From: Thalassobacillus cyri
GTDB taxonomy: Bacteria > Bacillota > Bacilli > Bacillales > Halobacillaceae
Reading direction: 5' to 3'
Assembly: GCF_900107755.1 (NCBI RefSeq)
Contig: NZ_FNQR01000023.1
Coordinates: 1-64,000, forward strand
Length of the DNA stretch: 64,000 bases
In this document: positions 15,871-24,536 of the stretch, piece after piece
Layout of the letters: every line of letters starts with the position of its first letter
How positions within the stretch are numbered: position 1 is the first letter of the stretch
Made by a program: the position numbers and the translations under genes
Notes under the pieces: generated by a model
The model's database searches: none
Told to the model about the DNA's origin: nothing
Seen by the model: only the letters and a program-made list of their open reading frames with translations

Positions 15871-16344
15871 ATGGACGTCAATCGACAGGATGCTTGGAAA
15901 GAAGATGAAGATTTGCTTCTGGCTGAAACGGTTCTTCGCTGCATCCGGCAGGGAAGAACGCAGTTGGAGGCCTTCAGAGAAGTAGCCGATAAACTTTCCC
16001 GGACTCCAGCGGCCTGTGGTTTCCGTTGGAATGCGAATGTTCGCAAACACTACCAGCAAGCGATTGAAACGGCTAAGAATGAAAGAAAAAGAAAGCAGCA
16101 TGTACCAGCATCCAATACGGATGCTCCCATTAATATGTCATTGGACGATGCAATTTCTCTATTGACCCAGATGAAAGAGAAGCAGAATACGGAAGATGAT
16201 CTTCCGCTCATGGAAGACCGGCTCAGATCTTTATCAGAAGAAAATCAGGCGTTGAAGGCCGCTGTTACCCGTTATCAATCTGCCTGGAAGGAAGTAGAGA
16301 AGTTGATGGCATGGGTACAGAAAGATCACAACTTAACGGTATAA
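15871..16344 (+). CDS. gerR: RsfA-family sporulation transcription factor YlbO/GerR
   Basis: A 157-residue regulator of the RsfA family. The N-terminal 55 residues ([19 protein letters not shown] to [14 protein letters not shown]) are a Myb/SANT-like DNA-binding domain; the C-terminal half has a coiled coil (about 105-145, [19 protein letters not shown]). In B. subtilis GerR acts in the mother cell, repressing some sigma-E genes and promoting late ones. AGAGGAGGG precedes the ATG, and a sigma-E-like promoter lies upstream. Position before ylbP and ylbQ matches ylbO. Confidence 0.88.
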   Translation: MDVNRQDAWKEDEDLLLAETVLRCIRQGRTQLEAFREVADKLSRTPAACGFRWNANVRKHYQQAIETAKNERKRKQHVPASNTDAPINMSLDDAISLLTQMKEKQNTEDDLPLMEDRLRSLSEENQALKAAVTRYQSAWKEVEKLMAWVQKDHNLTV

Positions 16345-16372
16345 TGATAATTTTATTGCTGAAAAATAATAG

Positions 16373-16410
16373 AAGCCACGCTATTGGATTACATAGCGCG
16401 GCTTATTTTA
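16373..16410 (+). terminator. Terminator of gerR
   Basis: AAGCCACGCTAT pairs with ATAGCGCGGCTT with one mismatch around an 8-base loop, followed by ATTTTAT. Confidence 0.7.
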
Positions 16411-16508
16411 TACTTCAAGTAATTTTAACTTTGTTAAAGATTACAGTATAAGAAAATACGAAGGCATTCGCCATAAGTACTTGACGACAAGCCATGTTTT
16501 CTAATACT
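16410..16508 (+). repeat. Multi-hairpin repeat family 2, copy 2
   Basis: ATACTTCAAG ... AGTATAAGAAAATACG, hairpins CGAA-GGCA-TTCG and CTTG-ACGA-CAAG, then TTTTCTAATACT, which pairs with AGTATAAGAAAA apart from an internal AA/TA mismatch. It abuts the ylbP stop codon exactly. Confidence 0.78.
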
Positions 16509-17002
16509 TATTCGTTGTTCTCACCTGTATCTTTTTCGTTGACCCCTGCAGGCATCCAGATCAACGGATTTTCCCCAAGGTCCCTCTCCATATCATAATG
16601 AGCTTTCTGGAAGCCCGTTTTCTCCCAAAATCCATGAGATTTAATACGAGGATTGGTTTTAATTGGTAAATTATAGCTTTTTGCAAAGTCTACTAATGCT
16701 TTACCATAACCTTTCCCACGGTAATCCGGCAGCACTTCAAGTTTCCATAGCTCTAAATAATCCTGGGATGGGTCAAAATATTGATCGTATTTCGCATCAA
16801 CACGATACAAACTCATCCGGGCGATTAAAGCGTTTCCATAATATACCCCAAAAAAAGGAGACTCGCTGTCATTCTCCACAATATTGCTCTGCAGGTCCTC
16901 CAGCATAGAAAGCTCCTGATTGCCATATTCTTTGAACCGCTTGAATTCTTCAAGGGTTTTATAATTTACTAATAACCGTTCCACTTGTATTGTTTCTAAC
17001 AT
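16508..17002 (-). CDS. ylbP: YlbP, GNAT-family N-acetyltransferase
   Basis: A 164-residue GNAT acetyltransferase that should transfer acetyl from acetyl-CoA to an unknown amine. The CoA-binding motif A is LEVLPDYRGKGYGKALVDFA (about residues 89-108, RGKGYG loop), and motif B follows in IKSHGFWEKTGF. Length and position between gerR and ylbQ fit YlbP. The gene is on the opposite strand from its neighbours; AAAGGGGAA is upstream of the start. Substrate cannot be told from sequence. Confidence 0.88.
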   Translation of the reverse strand: MLETIQVERLLVNYKTLEEFKRFKEYGNQELSMLEDLQSNIVENDSESPFFGVYYGNALIARMSLYRVDAKYDQYFDPSQDYLELWKLEVLPDYRGKGYGKALVDFAKSYNLPIKTNPRIKSHGFWEKTGFQKAHYDMERDLGENPLIWMPAGVNEKDTGENNE

Positions 17003-17116
17003 GATGAATTCCCCTTTCTTTTCTCTATACCTTTATTATAATATAAAAATTTTCAGAATGAAATCTACAATTGACTGAACGCTCAATTTTTGGGAAAAAT
17101 TAGTGCTGTGTTTTTT

Positions 17117-17216
17117 ATACTTTAAGAAAGTTTACCTTTGTTAAAGCGTTAAAGTATCAGAAAAACTTATGCTTTCGCTATAAGGACTTGGCGATAAGTC
17201 AAGTTTTTCTAAATAG
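17117..17216 (+). repeat. Multi-hairpin repeat family 2, copy 3
   Basis: ATACTTTAAGAAAG ... GTTAAAGTATCAGAAAAAC, hairpins CTTAT-n-ATAAG and GACTTG-GCGA-TAAGTC, then GTTTTTCTAAAT. The first part can form its own hairpin, ATACTTTAA with TTAAAGTAT, competing with the long outer stem. It lies between divergent ylbP and ylbQ. Confidence 0.75.
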
Positions 17217-17262
17217 TTTGCTACAATAAATAATAATCATAACAGGGATTAGAGGTGCGGGC

Positions 17263-18144
17263 GTGGAAATAGGTATCATTGGTGGTGGAGCTGTTGGTTT
17301 ATTAATGGCTCACTACTTAGGAAAAAGAAACAAGGTAACATTGTATGTAAGACGGAGTGAGCAAATGGAGCTGGTAAATGAGCTTGGGGTCGGTTTAGGT
17401 GGAACCAGTGATACGGTAAAGGTAGAAGCGCGGTTGATCGAAGATCTTAGTCACCATGATCTTACCTTTGTATGTGTCAAACAGAATCATTTGAAAGGGC
17501 TGATGCCTGTATTAGAGGAAATCGGTGATGAAGAGACGTTGGTCTTTCTGCAAAATGGCATGGGGCATCTGGAAAGAATAAGAAAACTTTCCTCAGCTGT
17601 AATGGTAGGGGTCACCGAGCATGGAGCGTTGAAGACTGCTGACTACTCCGTGCGTCATACTGGAAAAGGTGTAATCAGACTCGCTTCTATGGAAAAGTCC
17701 AGCAATGTCGATAGACTAATGGAGCAGTTGAATCAAGATCATTTCCCGTTTATAGCAGAGCGGGACTACTACCATATGCTAGCTAAGAAGCTTGTCGTCA
17801 ATGCGGTCATCAATCCATTGACTGCTTTATTTGAAGTACGTAATGGCCAATTACTGGAGAATCCATTCATCCATGATCTTGCGCTGGGGCTTTGCCGAGA
17901 AGCATGCCAGGTACTGAAACTCGACTTTGCAGCGGAATGGGAAAATACCGAAAGGGTAGCACGAGCCACAGCTGCAAACTATTCTTCGATGTATAAAGAT
18001 ATCTCCGCATGCCGTCCTTCGGAAATTGAAGCAATCACAGGCTATCTATTAGCCGAAACGGACACACTTCCAATCCATTCCTTTATCTACCAGGCAATCA
18101 AAGCGAAAGAATTCGAGAGAAGAAAGGAGGGACACCATGGGTGA
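17263..18144 (+). CDS. ylbQ: 2-dehydropantoate 2-reductase family protein YlbQ
   Basis: A 293-residue NADPH-dependent reductase of the ApbA/PanE family; the canonical reaction is ketopantoate to pantoate for coenzyme A synthesis. The N-terminal Rossmann motif is IGIIGGGAVGLLMAHYLG, and the mid-domain AKKLVVNAVINPLTALF carries the family lysine and asparagines. YlbQ is one of several homologues in bacilli, so it may use another 2-oxo acid. The start is GTG 17263 behind AGAGGTG. The stop overlaps the next gene by 8 bases, so the two are co-translated. Confidence 0.85.
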   Translation: MEIGIIGGGAVGLLMAHYLGKRNKVTLYVRRSEQMELVNELGVGLGGTSDTVKVEARLIEDLSHHDLTFVCVKQNHLKGLMPVLEEIGDEETLVFLQNGMGHLERIRKLSSAVMVGVTEHGALKTADYSVRHTGKGVIRLASMEKSSNVDRLMEQLNQDHFPFIAERDYYHMLAKKLVVNAVINPLTALFEVRNGQLLENPFIHDLALGLCREACQVLKLDFAAEWENTERVARATAANYSSMYKDISACRPSEIEAITGYLLAETDTLPIHSFIYQAIKAKEFERRKEGHHG

Positions 18145-18520
18145 TGTATTAATTTATATCTATGCTGCTGCGCTTACGATGCCGATTCCTATTTTATTTG
18201 TGTTCTATTTTATCTACCGGAAAATATACCGGCATAAATGGAAGGCGATTCATAAAACGACCAACCTGGCTACATTACTGTTTATTCTATCCGTCGACCT
18301 GTTAGCAAGAGTCCTGTTTGATCAATCCTTTTTCGGCTACATTCTATTGCTGCTGCTGCTGATATTGGCAGGGACGGTCATAATCCAGCACCGGCTTCAT
18401 GAAGAAGTTGCCTTTAAGCGCGCGTGGAAAGGGTTCTGGAGATTCAACTCCTTATTGTTCGGTTTCCTGTATATCGGTCTAAGTATATATGGATTGACTG
18501 GCAAACTGCTTACCTTATAA
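18137..18520 (+). CDS. DUF3397-like small integral membrane protein
   Basis: A 127-residue protein with four hydrophobic segments (about residues 5-25, 40-55, 60-80 and 105-125) and short basic loops. It fits the DUF3397 family that occurs between ylbQ and bshC homologues in bacilli; no function is known. AAGGAGGG precedes the ATG, and it overlaps the end of ylbQ by 8 bases. Confidence 0.72.
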   Translation: MGDVLIYIYAAALTMPIPILFVFYFIYRKIYRHKWKAIHKTTNLATLLFILSVDLLARVLFDQSFFGYILLLLLLILAGTVIIQHRLHEEVAFKRAWKGFWRFNSLLFGFLYIGLSIYGLTGKLLTL

Positions 18521-18600
18521 TCATAATATGTGAATTACGCTCTCCTTTTTTGTACAATACATAAGTATACATAAATAGAATGAAAAGGAGACCTACGCAT

Positions 18601-20226
18601 ATGCGCATCGATCCAATTGATATAAAAACGAATAACGCTCTCGTCCATGATTATCGTCAATCTATGGAGCGCGTACAGGATAAGTTCCACTATCATCCTT
18701 TTCACTCGTCTGTCTTTACAAAGCGGAAAGAAGATTTGAAGGAGCAGTCCTTTCAACGGGATGAGCTGGTACGTGTATTGCATGAAATTAATGGGGAGTG
18801 GGATGCTCCGAGGAGTACTGTAGAGAATATCGACCGGTTAACAGACCCTGAAAGTACGGTCATCATCGGAGGTCAACAGGCAGGGCTGCTTACCGGTCCC
18901 CTTTATTCTGTCCATAAATTGATTTCTATCATTTATCTTGCCAGAAAAACAGAAAAAGAGTGTGGAACGCCGGTTATCCCTGTATTTTGGATAGCGGGGG
19001 AAGACCATGATTTTGATGAAATCAACCATTTGTTTTTACCAGAAGCAAACCGGATGAAAAAATATCAGGTAGGTCAAGTACCCATTCAAAAAGCTTCGGT
19101 AAGTGAATTGCAAATGGAACAAGAAACTGTGGAAGAATGGCTTGCAGACTTGTTTAGCGAATTAGAAGAAACAGGCTTTACCAAAGATCTGCAACAAGAA
19201 ATCAAACAAGAACTGAAACAGTCTGAAAGCTATGTGGACTTCTTTGCGCGCTTGATCTATAAGTTGTTTCGTCAGGAAGGGGTGGTCCTGGTTGACTCCC
19301 ATCATCCGAAGTTTAGAAAGCTTGAATCTTCCCATTTTAAAGCGATGATCCATAACCAATCGCAAATAACACAAGGGGTGTATGCGGCCTGGCAGCAAAA
19401 CATGCAGCAAGGCTATCCTGTTTCACTGGACTGCGATTTATCGGATGCCCACCTGTTCTTACACCAGGACGGGGAAAGGGTTCTATTAGTTAAAGGAGAA
19501 GATGGCCGCTATTTCGGCAAGCAAGAGGAAGTGGTCTTGACGGAAGAAGAGCTGCTTGAAATTGCTGACCAGGAGCCCGAACATTTAAGTAATAACGTAG
19601 TGACACGGCCGCTGATGCAGGAGATGATGTTTCCTACGCTTGCATTCATTGGTGGACCGGGTGAAATAAGTTACTGGTCGGTATTGAAGCCTGCTTTTGA
19701 AGCATTGGGGCTGAAAATGCCTCCGGTTATACCGCGCCTTTCTTTCACTTTTATTGATCGTAAAGCAGCTAAATATATGGATAACTTTCATCTGAAGGTG
19801 AAACAAGTGATTGAACAGGGGGTTGCGCATGAAAAGACAGCATGGCTGACCTCACAAAGTTACCCGCCTTTAGAAGTGATCACAGACCAGGTGAAAAGGG
19901 AAATCGAACGGATCCATCACCCCTTAAGGGAAAAAGCAGCCGACATCCGTGATGACATTGGACAGCTGGCAGAAAAGAATCTTGCCTATCTGTTCAAAGA
20001 TATCGAGTTTCTGGAGCAGCGTATGTCCAAAGCGATAGAAGAAAAACATGCCTACGAGCTGCGCAAGTTTGACTATCTCGGCTTATTATTACACCCTGGA
20101 GGAGGTCTTCAGGAACGAATGTGGGGAATACTCCCTTGGATCAACCAGTTTGGATGGGATGTGTTTGAAGAAATTCTCGGCCATGAAATGAGATTTGAAG
20201 AACCCCATTATGGGATTTACATGTAA
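18601..20226 (+). CDS. bshC: Putative cysteine ligase BshC, bacillithiol biosynthesis
   Basis: A 541-residue protein matching BshC (YllA), which is required for the last step of bacillithiol synthesis, adding cysteine to glucosaminyl-malate. Seen are VIIGGQQAGLLTGPLYSVHK (Rossmann-like nucleotide-binding start, about residues 84-103), PVFWIAGEDHDFDEINH (about 124-140), GGPGEISYW, and a long helical C-terminal part (about 390-490) ending in LHPGGGLQERMWGIL. Start 18601 follows AAAAGGAG; the frame open from 18580 overlaps that site. Bacillithiol is the main low-molecular-weight thiol of Bacillaceae. Confidence 0.93.
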   Translation: MRIDPIDIKTNNALVHDYRQSMERVQDKFHYHPFHSSVFTKRKEDLKEQSFQRDELVRVLHEINGEWDAPRSTVENIDRLTDPESTVIIGGQQAGLLTGPLYSVHKLISIIYLARKTEKECGTPVIPVFWIAGEDHDFDEINHLFLPEANRMKKYQVGQVPIQKASVSELQMEQETVEEWLADLFSELEETGFTKDLQQEIKQELKQSESYVDFFARLIYKLFRQEGVVLVDSHHPKFRKLESSHFKAMIHNQSQITQGVYAAWQQNMQQGYPVSLDCDLSDAHLFLHQDGERVLLVKGEDGRYFGKQEEVVLTEEELLEIADQEPEHLSNNVVTRPLMQEMMFPTLAFIGGPGEISYWSVLKPAFEALGLKMPPVIPRLSFTFIDRKAAKYMDNFHLKVKQVIEQGVAHEKTAWLTSQSYPPLEVITDQVKREIERIHHPLREKAADIRDDIGQLAEKNLAYLFKDIEFLEQRMSKAIEEKHAYELRKFDYLGLLLHPGGGLQERMWGILPWINQFGWDVFEEILGHEMRFEEPHYGIYM

Positions 20227-20310
20227 TTTCCCCCACCATCCACCACCCAGCTGTCAAAAAACGTGTAAAAGCTTGATTTAATAACAATTCATCGTCGAAA
20301 AACAAAGAAG

Positions 20311-20342
20311 GAATCCTGCTCATTTGAGCAGGATTTTTTTTA
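20311..20342 (+). terminator. Terminator of bshC
   Basis: AATCCTGCTCA / TGAGCAGGATT, perfect 11-bp stem with a 2-base centre, followed by T7. It insulates bshC from the mraZ promoter. Confidence 0.9.
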
Positions 20343-20344
20343 TT

Positions 20345-20397
20345 GTGGGGCGAAAGTGTATGTTAATGTGGAGGAAAGTGGGGGAATGTGGTACACT
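20345..20397 (+). promoter_or_regulatory. MraZ operator with 10-base-phased GTGG repeats and extended -10 promoter
   Basis: GTGG occurs at 20345, 20368, 20378 and 20388 (with GTGT at 20356); the last three are exactly 10 bases apart, i.e. on one face of the helix. MraZ of E. coli binds TGGGN repeats with the same 10-bp period upstream of its own operon. The last repeat overlaps TGGTACACT, an extended -10 element, so binding would block RNA polymerase. Confidence 0.75.
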
Positions 20398-20426
20398 GGA
20401 TTTATTCAGAAAGTGGGGAAGACTCT

Positions 20427-20858
20427 ATGTTCATGGGCGAATTCCAGCACAACATTGATACGAAGGGAAGAATCATCGTTCCTGCCAAGTTCCGTGAGGG
20501 CCTGGGGGATACTTTCGTGCTGACCAGAGGACTGGATCAATGCTTGTTTGCTTACCCAATGACCGAATGGAGAATTCTTGAAGAAAAACTGAAAAAACTC
20601 CCACTGACTAAAAAAGACGCCCGCGCCTTCACACGTTTTTTCTTCTCAGGTGCAGTAGAATGCGAAGTGGACAAGCAGGGAAGAGTAAATATCGCACAGC
20701 CTTTGAGGAATTTCGCAAATCTTGAGAAAGAATGTGTTGTCATCGGTGTCTCTAACCGGATTGAGTTCTGGGCGAAGGACAAATGGGAAACCTATTTTGA
20801 GGAATCCGAAGAATCCTTTGCGGAGATTGCTGAAAATATGATGGATTTTGATATTTAA
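20427..20858 (+). CDS. mraZ: Transcriptional regulator MraZ
   Basis: A 143-residue protein with two AbrB/SpoVT-like swapped-hairpin domains, each carrying the DxxxR-type signature ([14 protein letters not shown] near residue 10, [15 protein letters not shown] near residue 83). It binds DNA and represses the dcw operon in species tested. I start it at MFMGEFQH, as in the family, behind GTGGGGAAG; an upstream in-frame GTG at 20388 is itself inside the operator. First gene of the dcw cluster. Confidence 0.95.
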   Translation: MFMGEFQHNIDTKGRIIVPAKFREGLGDTFVLTRGLDQCLFAYPMTEWRILEEKLKKLPLTKKDARAFTRFFFSGAVECEVDKQGRVNIAQPLRNFANLEKECVVIGVSNRIEFWAKDKWETYFEESEESFAEIAENMMDFDI

Positions 20859-20882
20859 TTGGAAAAAGAAGCGGGTGATTGG

Positions 20883-21860
20883 ATGTTTGATCATTTTAGT
20901 GTATTAAAAAAAGAAGCTGTCGAAGGATTGCAGGTACAGCCAGATGGTACATACGTCGATTGTACACTTGGCGGAGGCGGACACTCGGAAGCCATTTGTG
21001 AGCAGTTAAGCGCGAATGGGAGATTGATTGCCTTCGATCAGGATGAAATGGCCCTTAAGGCAGCTAAAGAGAGGCTTGAACCTCATCAAAACAAAATTAT
21101 TTTTGTCCATGCGAATTTCAGTGAATTGGAACTGCAATTAGAAAAGTTAGGCATCGAACACGTGGATGGCATCCTGTTCGACCTTGGAGTTTCCAGCCCC
21201 CAACTCGATGTGAAAGAGCGTGGGTTCAGTTATCAAAACGATGCTCCGCTTGATATGCGGATGAACCAGCAGGATTCCTTTGCAGCCTATCAAGTCATCA
21301 ATGAATGGCCTTATGAAAAGCTGGTGAAAATTTTCTTTAAATATGGAGAAGAAAAGTTCTCGAAACAAATCGCACGAAAAATAGAAGCAAGACGGGAAGA
21401 AAAGCCGATTGAAACAACATTTGAACTCGTCGATATCATTAAAGACGCCATACCAGCCCCAGCGCGAAGGAAAGGTGGACATCCGGCTAAACGCGTGTTT
21501 CAGGCGATCCGGATAGCGGTCAATGATGAGCTTGGAGTGTTCAGTAATGCATTGGATCAGGCGGCCCGTTCCGTTGCAATCAACGGTCGGATAGCAGTCA
21601 TAACTTTTCATTCGTTAGAAGACAGGATATGCAAACAGGCATTTAAAAAGTGGAGCAGCAATCCACCGATACCTAAAAATATTCCGGTCATACCTGAAGA
21701 AAAGAAGCCGCCTTTTAAGCTTGTGACTAGAAAACCCATCGTTCCAAATGAATCGGAATTAGAGAATAATCGCAGATCACGATCTGCCAAATTAAGAATC
21801 GTAGAGAAAGTGAAAGACTGGACGGAAGAATTCAAAATGGATGAAAGGTGGAATAAATGA
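20883..21860 (+). CDS. rsmH: 16S rRNA (cytosine(1402)-N4)-methyltransferase RsmH
   Basis: A 325-residue SAM-dependent methyltransferase (MraW) that modifies C1402 in the 16S rRNA decoding site. The SAM loop is [14 protein letters not shown] near residue 25, followed by the family motifs [12 protein letters not shown] and [15 protein letters not shown], and [19 protein letters not shown] and FHSLEDR further on. Start 20883 is chosen by homology ([13 protein letters not shown]) behind GCGGGTGATT. The stop overlaps the ftsL start (ATGA). Confidence 0.95.
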   Translation: MFDHFSVLKKEAVEGLQVQPDGTYVDCTLGGGGHSEAICEQLSANGRLIAFDQDEMALKAAKERLEPHQNKIIFVHANFSELELQLEKLGIEHVDGILFDLGVSSPQLDVKERGFSYQNDAPLDMRMNQQDSFAAYQVINEWPYEKLVKIFFKYGEEKFSKQIARKIEARREEKPIETTFELVDIIKDAIPAPARRKGGHPAKRVFQAIRIAVNDELGVFSNALDQAARSVAINGRIAVITFHSLEDRICKQAFKKWSSNPPIPKNIPVIPEEKKPPFKLVTRKPIVPNESELENNRRSRSAKLRIVEKVKDWTEEFKMDERWNK

Positions 21861-22225
21861 TGAATGCAGAACAAATAAAACACCTACAACACCAGGAGCA
21901 GGAACAAACACAAAAACAGGTAAAGGTTAAAGTTCAGAAGAAGAGATGGATTTCCAGAGGAGAGAAATTCCTTTACACGGTGGCAAGTGGAATTGTACTT
22001 ACAGCTTCTGTTTTTATGGTACAATTTTCTTCGACCACTGATGCCTTGAACAGGGATGTGCAAAAACTGGAACAGCAAGTGAAAGTCCAGAAAACTACCA
22101 ATGAAAACCTTCAATACGAAGTGAAAGAATTGAGTAACCCGGACCGCATCCTTAAAATTGCTAAGGAAAATGGGCTTAAAATCCAGAACGCTAAAGTGAA
22201 ACAAGCATCAACCATCGGAAATTAA
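21857..22225 (+). CDS. ftsL: Cell division protein FtsL
   Basis: A 122-residue bitopic membrane protein of the divisome. It has a short lysine-rich cytoplasmic tail (about residues 1-38), one membrane span (about 40-58) and an extracellular leucine-zipper-like coiled coil (about 60-100, [15 protein letters not shown]). FtsL partners with DivIC and DivIB to activate septal synthesis by FtsW/PBP2B. AAAGGTGG precedes the ATG; a second ATG follows immediately. Placement between rsmH and pbpB confirms the call. Confidence 0.92.
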   Translation: MMNAEQIKHLQHQEQEQTQKQVKVKVQKKRWISRGEKFLYTVASGIVLTASVFMVQFSSTTDALNRDVQKLEQQVKVQKTTNENLQYEVKELSNPDRILKIAKENGLKIQNAKVKQASTIGN

Positions 22226-22248
22226 CAAAAGATTGTGGTGAGCATCTT

Positions 22249-24459
22249 ATGATGAAGAGCAAGAATACCCAGCGGATGGCTAAAGTGTGGATGTTGTTTT
22301 TTTCGCTGCTTTTCATGTTATTGGCAGGAAGGTTTTTATACATTCAGACAACAGGGGAAGTTCAGGGAATCGATTTAAATGAGTGGGCGGATAAGAAACG
22401 GTCAAGCTCTTACCAACTCGATGCGACCCGTGGCCGGATCTTGGACCAGAACGGCATGACGCTGGCTTATGACCGCCCTACTTATAGGCTGTATGCCATT
22501 GTGGATGAAGCATATTCAACGAACCTGGAGGAGCCAAAGCATGTAACCGACCCGGAAAAGACGGCGGAAATGCTGGCTCCTTTATTAGATATGAAAGCAA
22601 GTGAAATTGAAACCCGGATAGAATCAGGAATTGAAAACAACAGGTTCCAGGTGGAGTTCGGATCGGCCGGGAAGGATTTATCCCAACAAAAAATGAAAGA
22701 TATCAAACAGTTGGAACTTGCTGGTATCAATTTCATTGAAGAGTCGAAGCGGTATTACCCGAATGGCACGTTCGCATCCCACATTATCGGCTTTTCGCGT
22801 CCCCAAGGCGGGGAAAGTAAGGGAGTGACAGGTGTTGAAAAACAAATGCAGAAATATTTGCAGGGGAGTCCTGGGAGAATCTCTTACCAGCGCGATAAAT
22901 ATGGTGTGAAGCTGCTTGATCCAAAAGAAGTGATCAAAAAGCCGGATGATGGGGACGATGTCATGCTGACGATCGACCAGAAAATCCAGACATTTTTAGA
23001 AGACGCCATGGGTCAGGTCGAAAAGCAATACAAACCGAAACGGATCATGGGCGCTGTCATGGATCCTGATACCGGGGAAATACTCGCGCTTGGGAACCGT
23101 CCAAGCTACAACCCGAACCAAATCGGTGAGGTGGAGAACTGGTACAACGATATTGTATCCTATCCATTTGAACCCGGTTCGACGATGAAGATTTTCACGT
23201 GGGCCTCGGCAATGGAAGAAGGGGTCTATAATGGATCAGAAGAATTCAAATCCGGAAACTATCAGTTTGATGAAGGGAGCCGTCCTATATACGACCACCG
23301 CCGTGAAGGGTGGGGAAATATCTCATATGATCAGGGAATGCGTTATTCCTCCAATGTTGCTGCTGCCAAACTGGCTAAAGAAAAAATTGGATTGGAAAAA
23401 TTCCGTCATTATCTGGACAAGTTCGGTTTTGGACAAAAAACGGGTATTGATTTACCAGGAGAAGAAACAGGAAGAATCTTATATGACTGGCCTGTTGAAA
23501 AACTGACCACTGCCTTTGGACAAGGCACTACTACTACCCCGATCCAGTTATTGACTGCTGCCAGCGCAGTTGCCAATGACGGCAAAATGATGAAACCGTA
23601 TGTGCTTTCAAAAGTTTTAGATAGTGAATCAGGTGAGGTAAAAAGCAAAAATGAACCAGAAACGATCAGCGAGCCGATTTCTCCGGAAACAGCAAAACAA
23701 ATGCGTGAATTACTGGGGACTGTTGTTTCGAATGAAGAAGCTACTGGTAATGTTTATCAGTTGAATGATTATAGTCTGGCTGGAAAAACCGGTACAGCCC
23801 AGATTCCTGATTCAGAAACAGGAAGATACATGTCAGGAAAAAATAATTATATTTTTTCATTCTTGGGTATGGCACCTGAGGATGACCCTGAACTATTGAT
23901 TTATGTTGCAGTTCAGCAGCCTGAACTGGAAGTGACCGAGTATGGACCGGAACCGGTTGCGCATATCGTCAAAACAGTGACAGAGAACAGTCTTCACTAT
24001 CTGGATATCCGACCGGACCAGGAATCCAAAGAAACGGTGGATCCAAAAGAACTTCCAGAAGTGCAAGGGGACTCCGTCAAGAAGGCGAAAGAGAAGCTTG
24101 GAAGTGAGTTCAATAGAATAACGGTGATTGGATCGGAAGATGGAAAAGTCGAAAAGGTATACCCGGAAGAGGGGACACCGATTCTTCCTAATCAACGGAT
24201 TTTCCTTGTGACGAACAATCCGACCATGCCTGATATAACTGGCTGGTCAGCAAGGGATGTCTTTCATTTTGCAGACATGTTTAATTTGAAAGTAGAAACT
24301 ATGGGAAATGGATTTGCGTTTAAACAGAGTGCACAACCTGGTGCGAAAATACAAGACGGGGGGTATTTAGTGGTAGAATTCCAGCCGCCCGGAATGGAAG
24401 AGGGAGAAAAAGAGGAAACAGAAGCGGATTCTGAAGAAGAAGCTGACCCTTCCTCGTGA
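22249..24459 (+). CDS. pbpB: Penicillin-binding protein 2B (septal transpeptidase)
   Basis: A 736-residue class B PBP that cross-links peptidoglycan at the division septum. Order: a cytoplasmic tail, one membrane span (about 12-30), a dimerisation domain, the transpeptidase domain and C-terminal PASTA repeats (about 595-715). Active-site motifs are intact: Ser311 in STMK, SSN at 367-369 and KTG at 513-515. A short acidic tail follows the PASTA part. GTGGTGAG precedes two consecutive ATGs. It works with FtsL and DivIB, encoded nearby, and with an SEDS polymerase. Confidence 0.95.
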   Translation: MMKSKNTQRMAKVWMLFFSLLFMLLAGRFLYIQTTGEVQGIDLNEWADKKRSSSYQLDATRGRILDQNGMTLAYDRPTYRLYAIVDEAYSTNLEEPKHVTDPEKTAEMLAPLLDMKASEIETRIESGIENNRFQVEFGSAGKDLSQQKMKDIKQLELAGINFIEESKRYYPNGTFASHIIGFSRPQGGESKGVTGVEKQMQKYLQGSPGRISYQRDKYGVKLLDPKEVIKKPDDGDDVMLTIDQKIQTFLEDAMGQVEKQYKPKRIMGAVMDPDTGEILALGNRPSYNPNQIGEVENWYNDIVSYPFEPGSTMKIFTWASAMEEGVYNGSEEFKSGNYQFDEGSRPIYDHRREGWGNISYDQGMRYSSNVAAAKLAKEKIGLEKFRHYLDKFGFGQKTGIDLPGEETGRILYDWPVEKLTTAFGQGTTTTPIQLLTAASAVANDGKMMKPYVLSKVLDSESGEVKSKNEPETISEPISPETAKQMRELLGTVVSNEEATGNVYQLNDYSLAGKTGTAQIPDSETGRYMSGKNNYIFSFLGMAPEDDPELLIYVAVQQPELEVTEYGPEPVAHIVKTVTENSLHYLDIRPDQESKETVDPKELPEVQGDSVKKAKEKLGSEFNRITVIGSEDGKVEKVYPEEGTPILPNQRIFLVTNNPTMPDITGWSARDVFHFADMFNLKVETMGNGFAFKQSAQPGAKIQDGGYLVVEFQPPGMEEGEKEETEADSEEEADPSS

Positions 24460-24489
24460 ACGAGCAGTGTTCTAATCGTTTTTTGACTG

Positions 24490-24505
24490 TCATATAGTGA
24501 TACAA
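24490..24505 (+). promoter_or_regulatory. Possible sigma-E -10 element of spoVD
   Basis: CATATAGT lies about 40 bases before spoVD and fits the sigma-E -10 pattern CATANANT; the -35 is only weakly matched (TCTAAT-like, about 13 bases upstream). spoVD is sigma-E dependent in B. subtilis. Confidence 0.35.
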
Positions 24506-24536
24506 GCTAAGTCTATGCGCGAAAGGAGCCAAATCG

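Noticed and set aside
20388-20426. Longer MraZ from GTG 20388
   Set aside because: That codon is part of the phased operator and promoter; the family starts at MFMGE.
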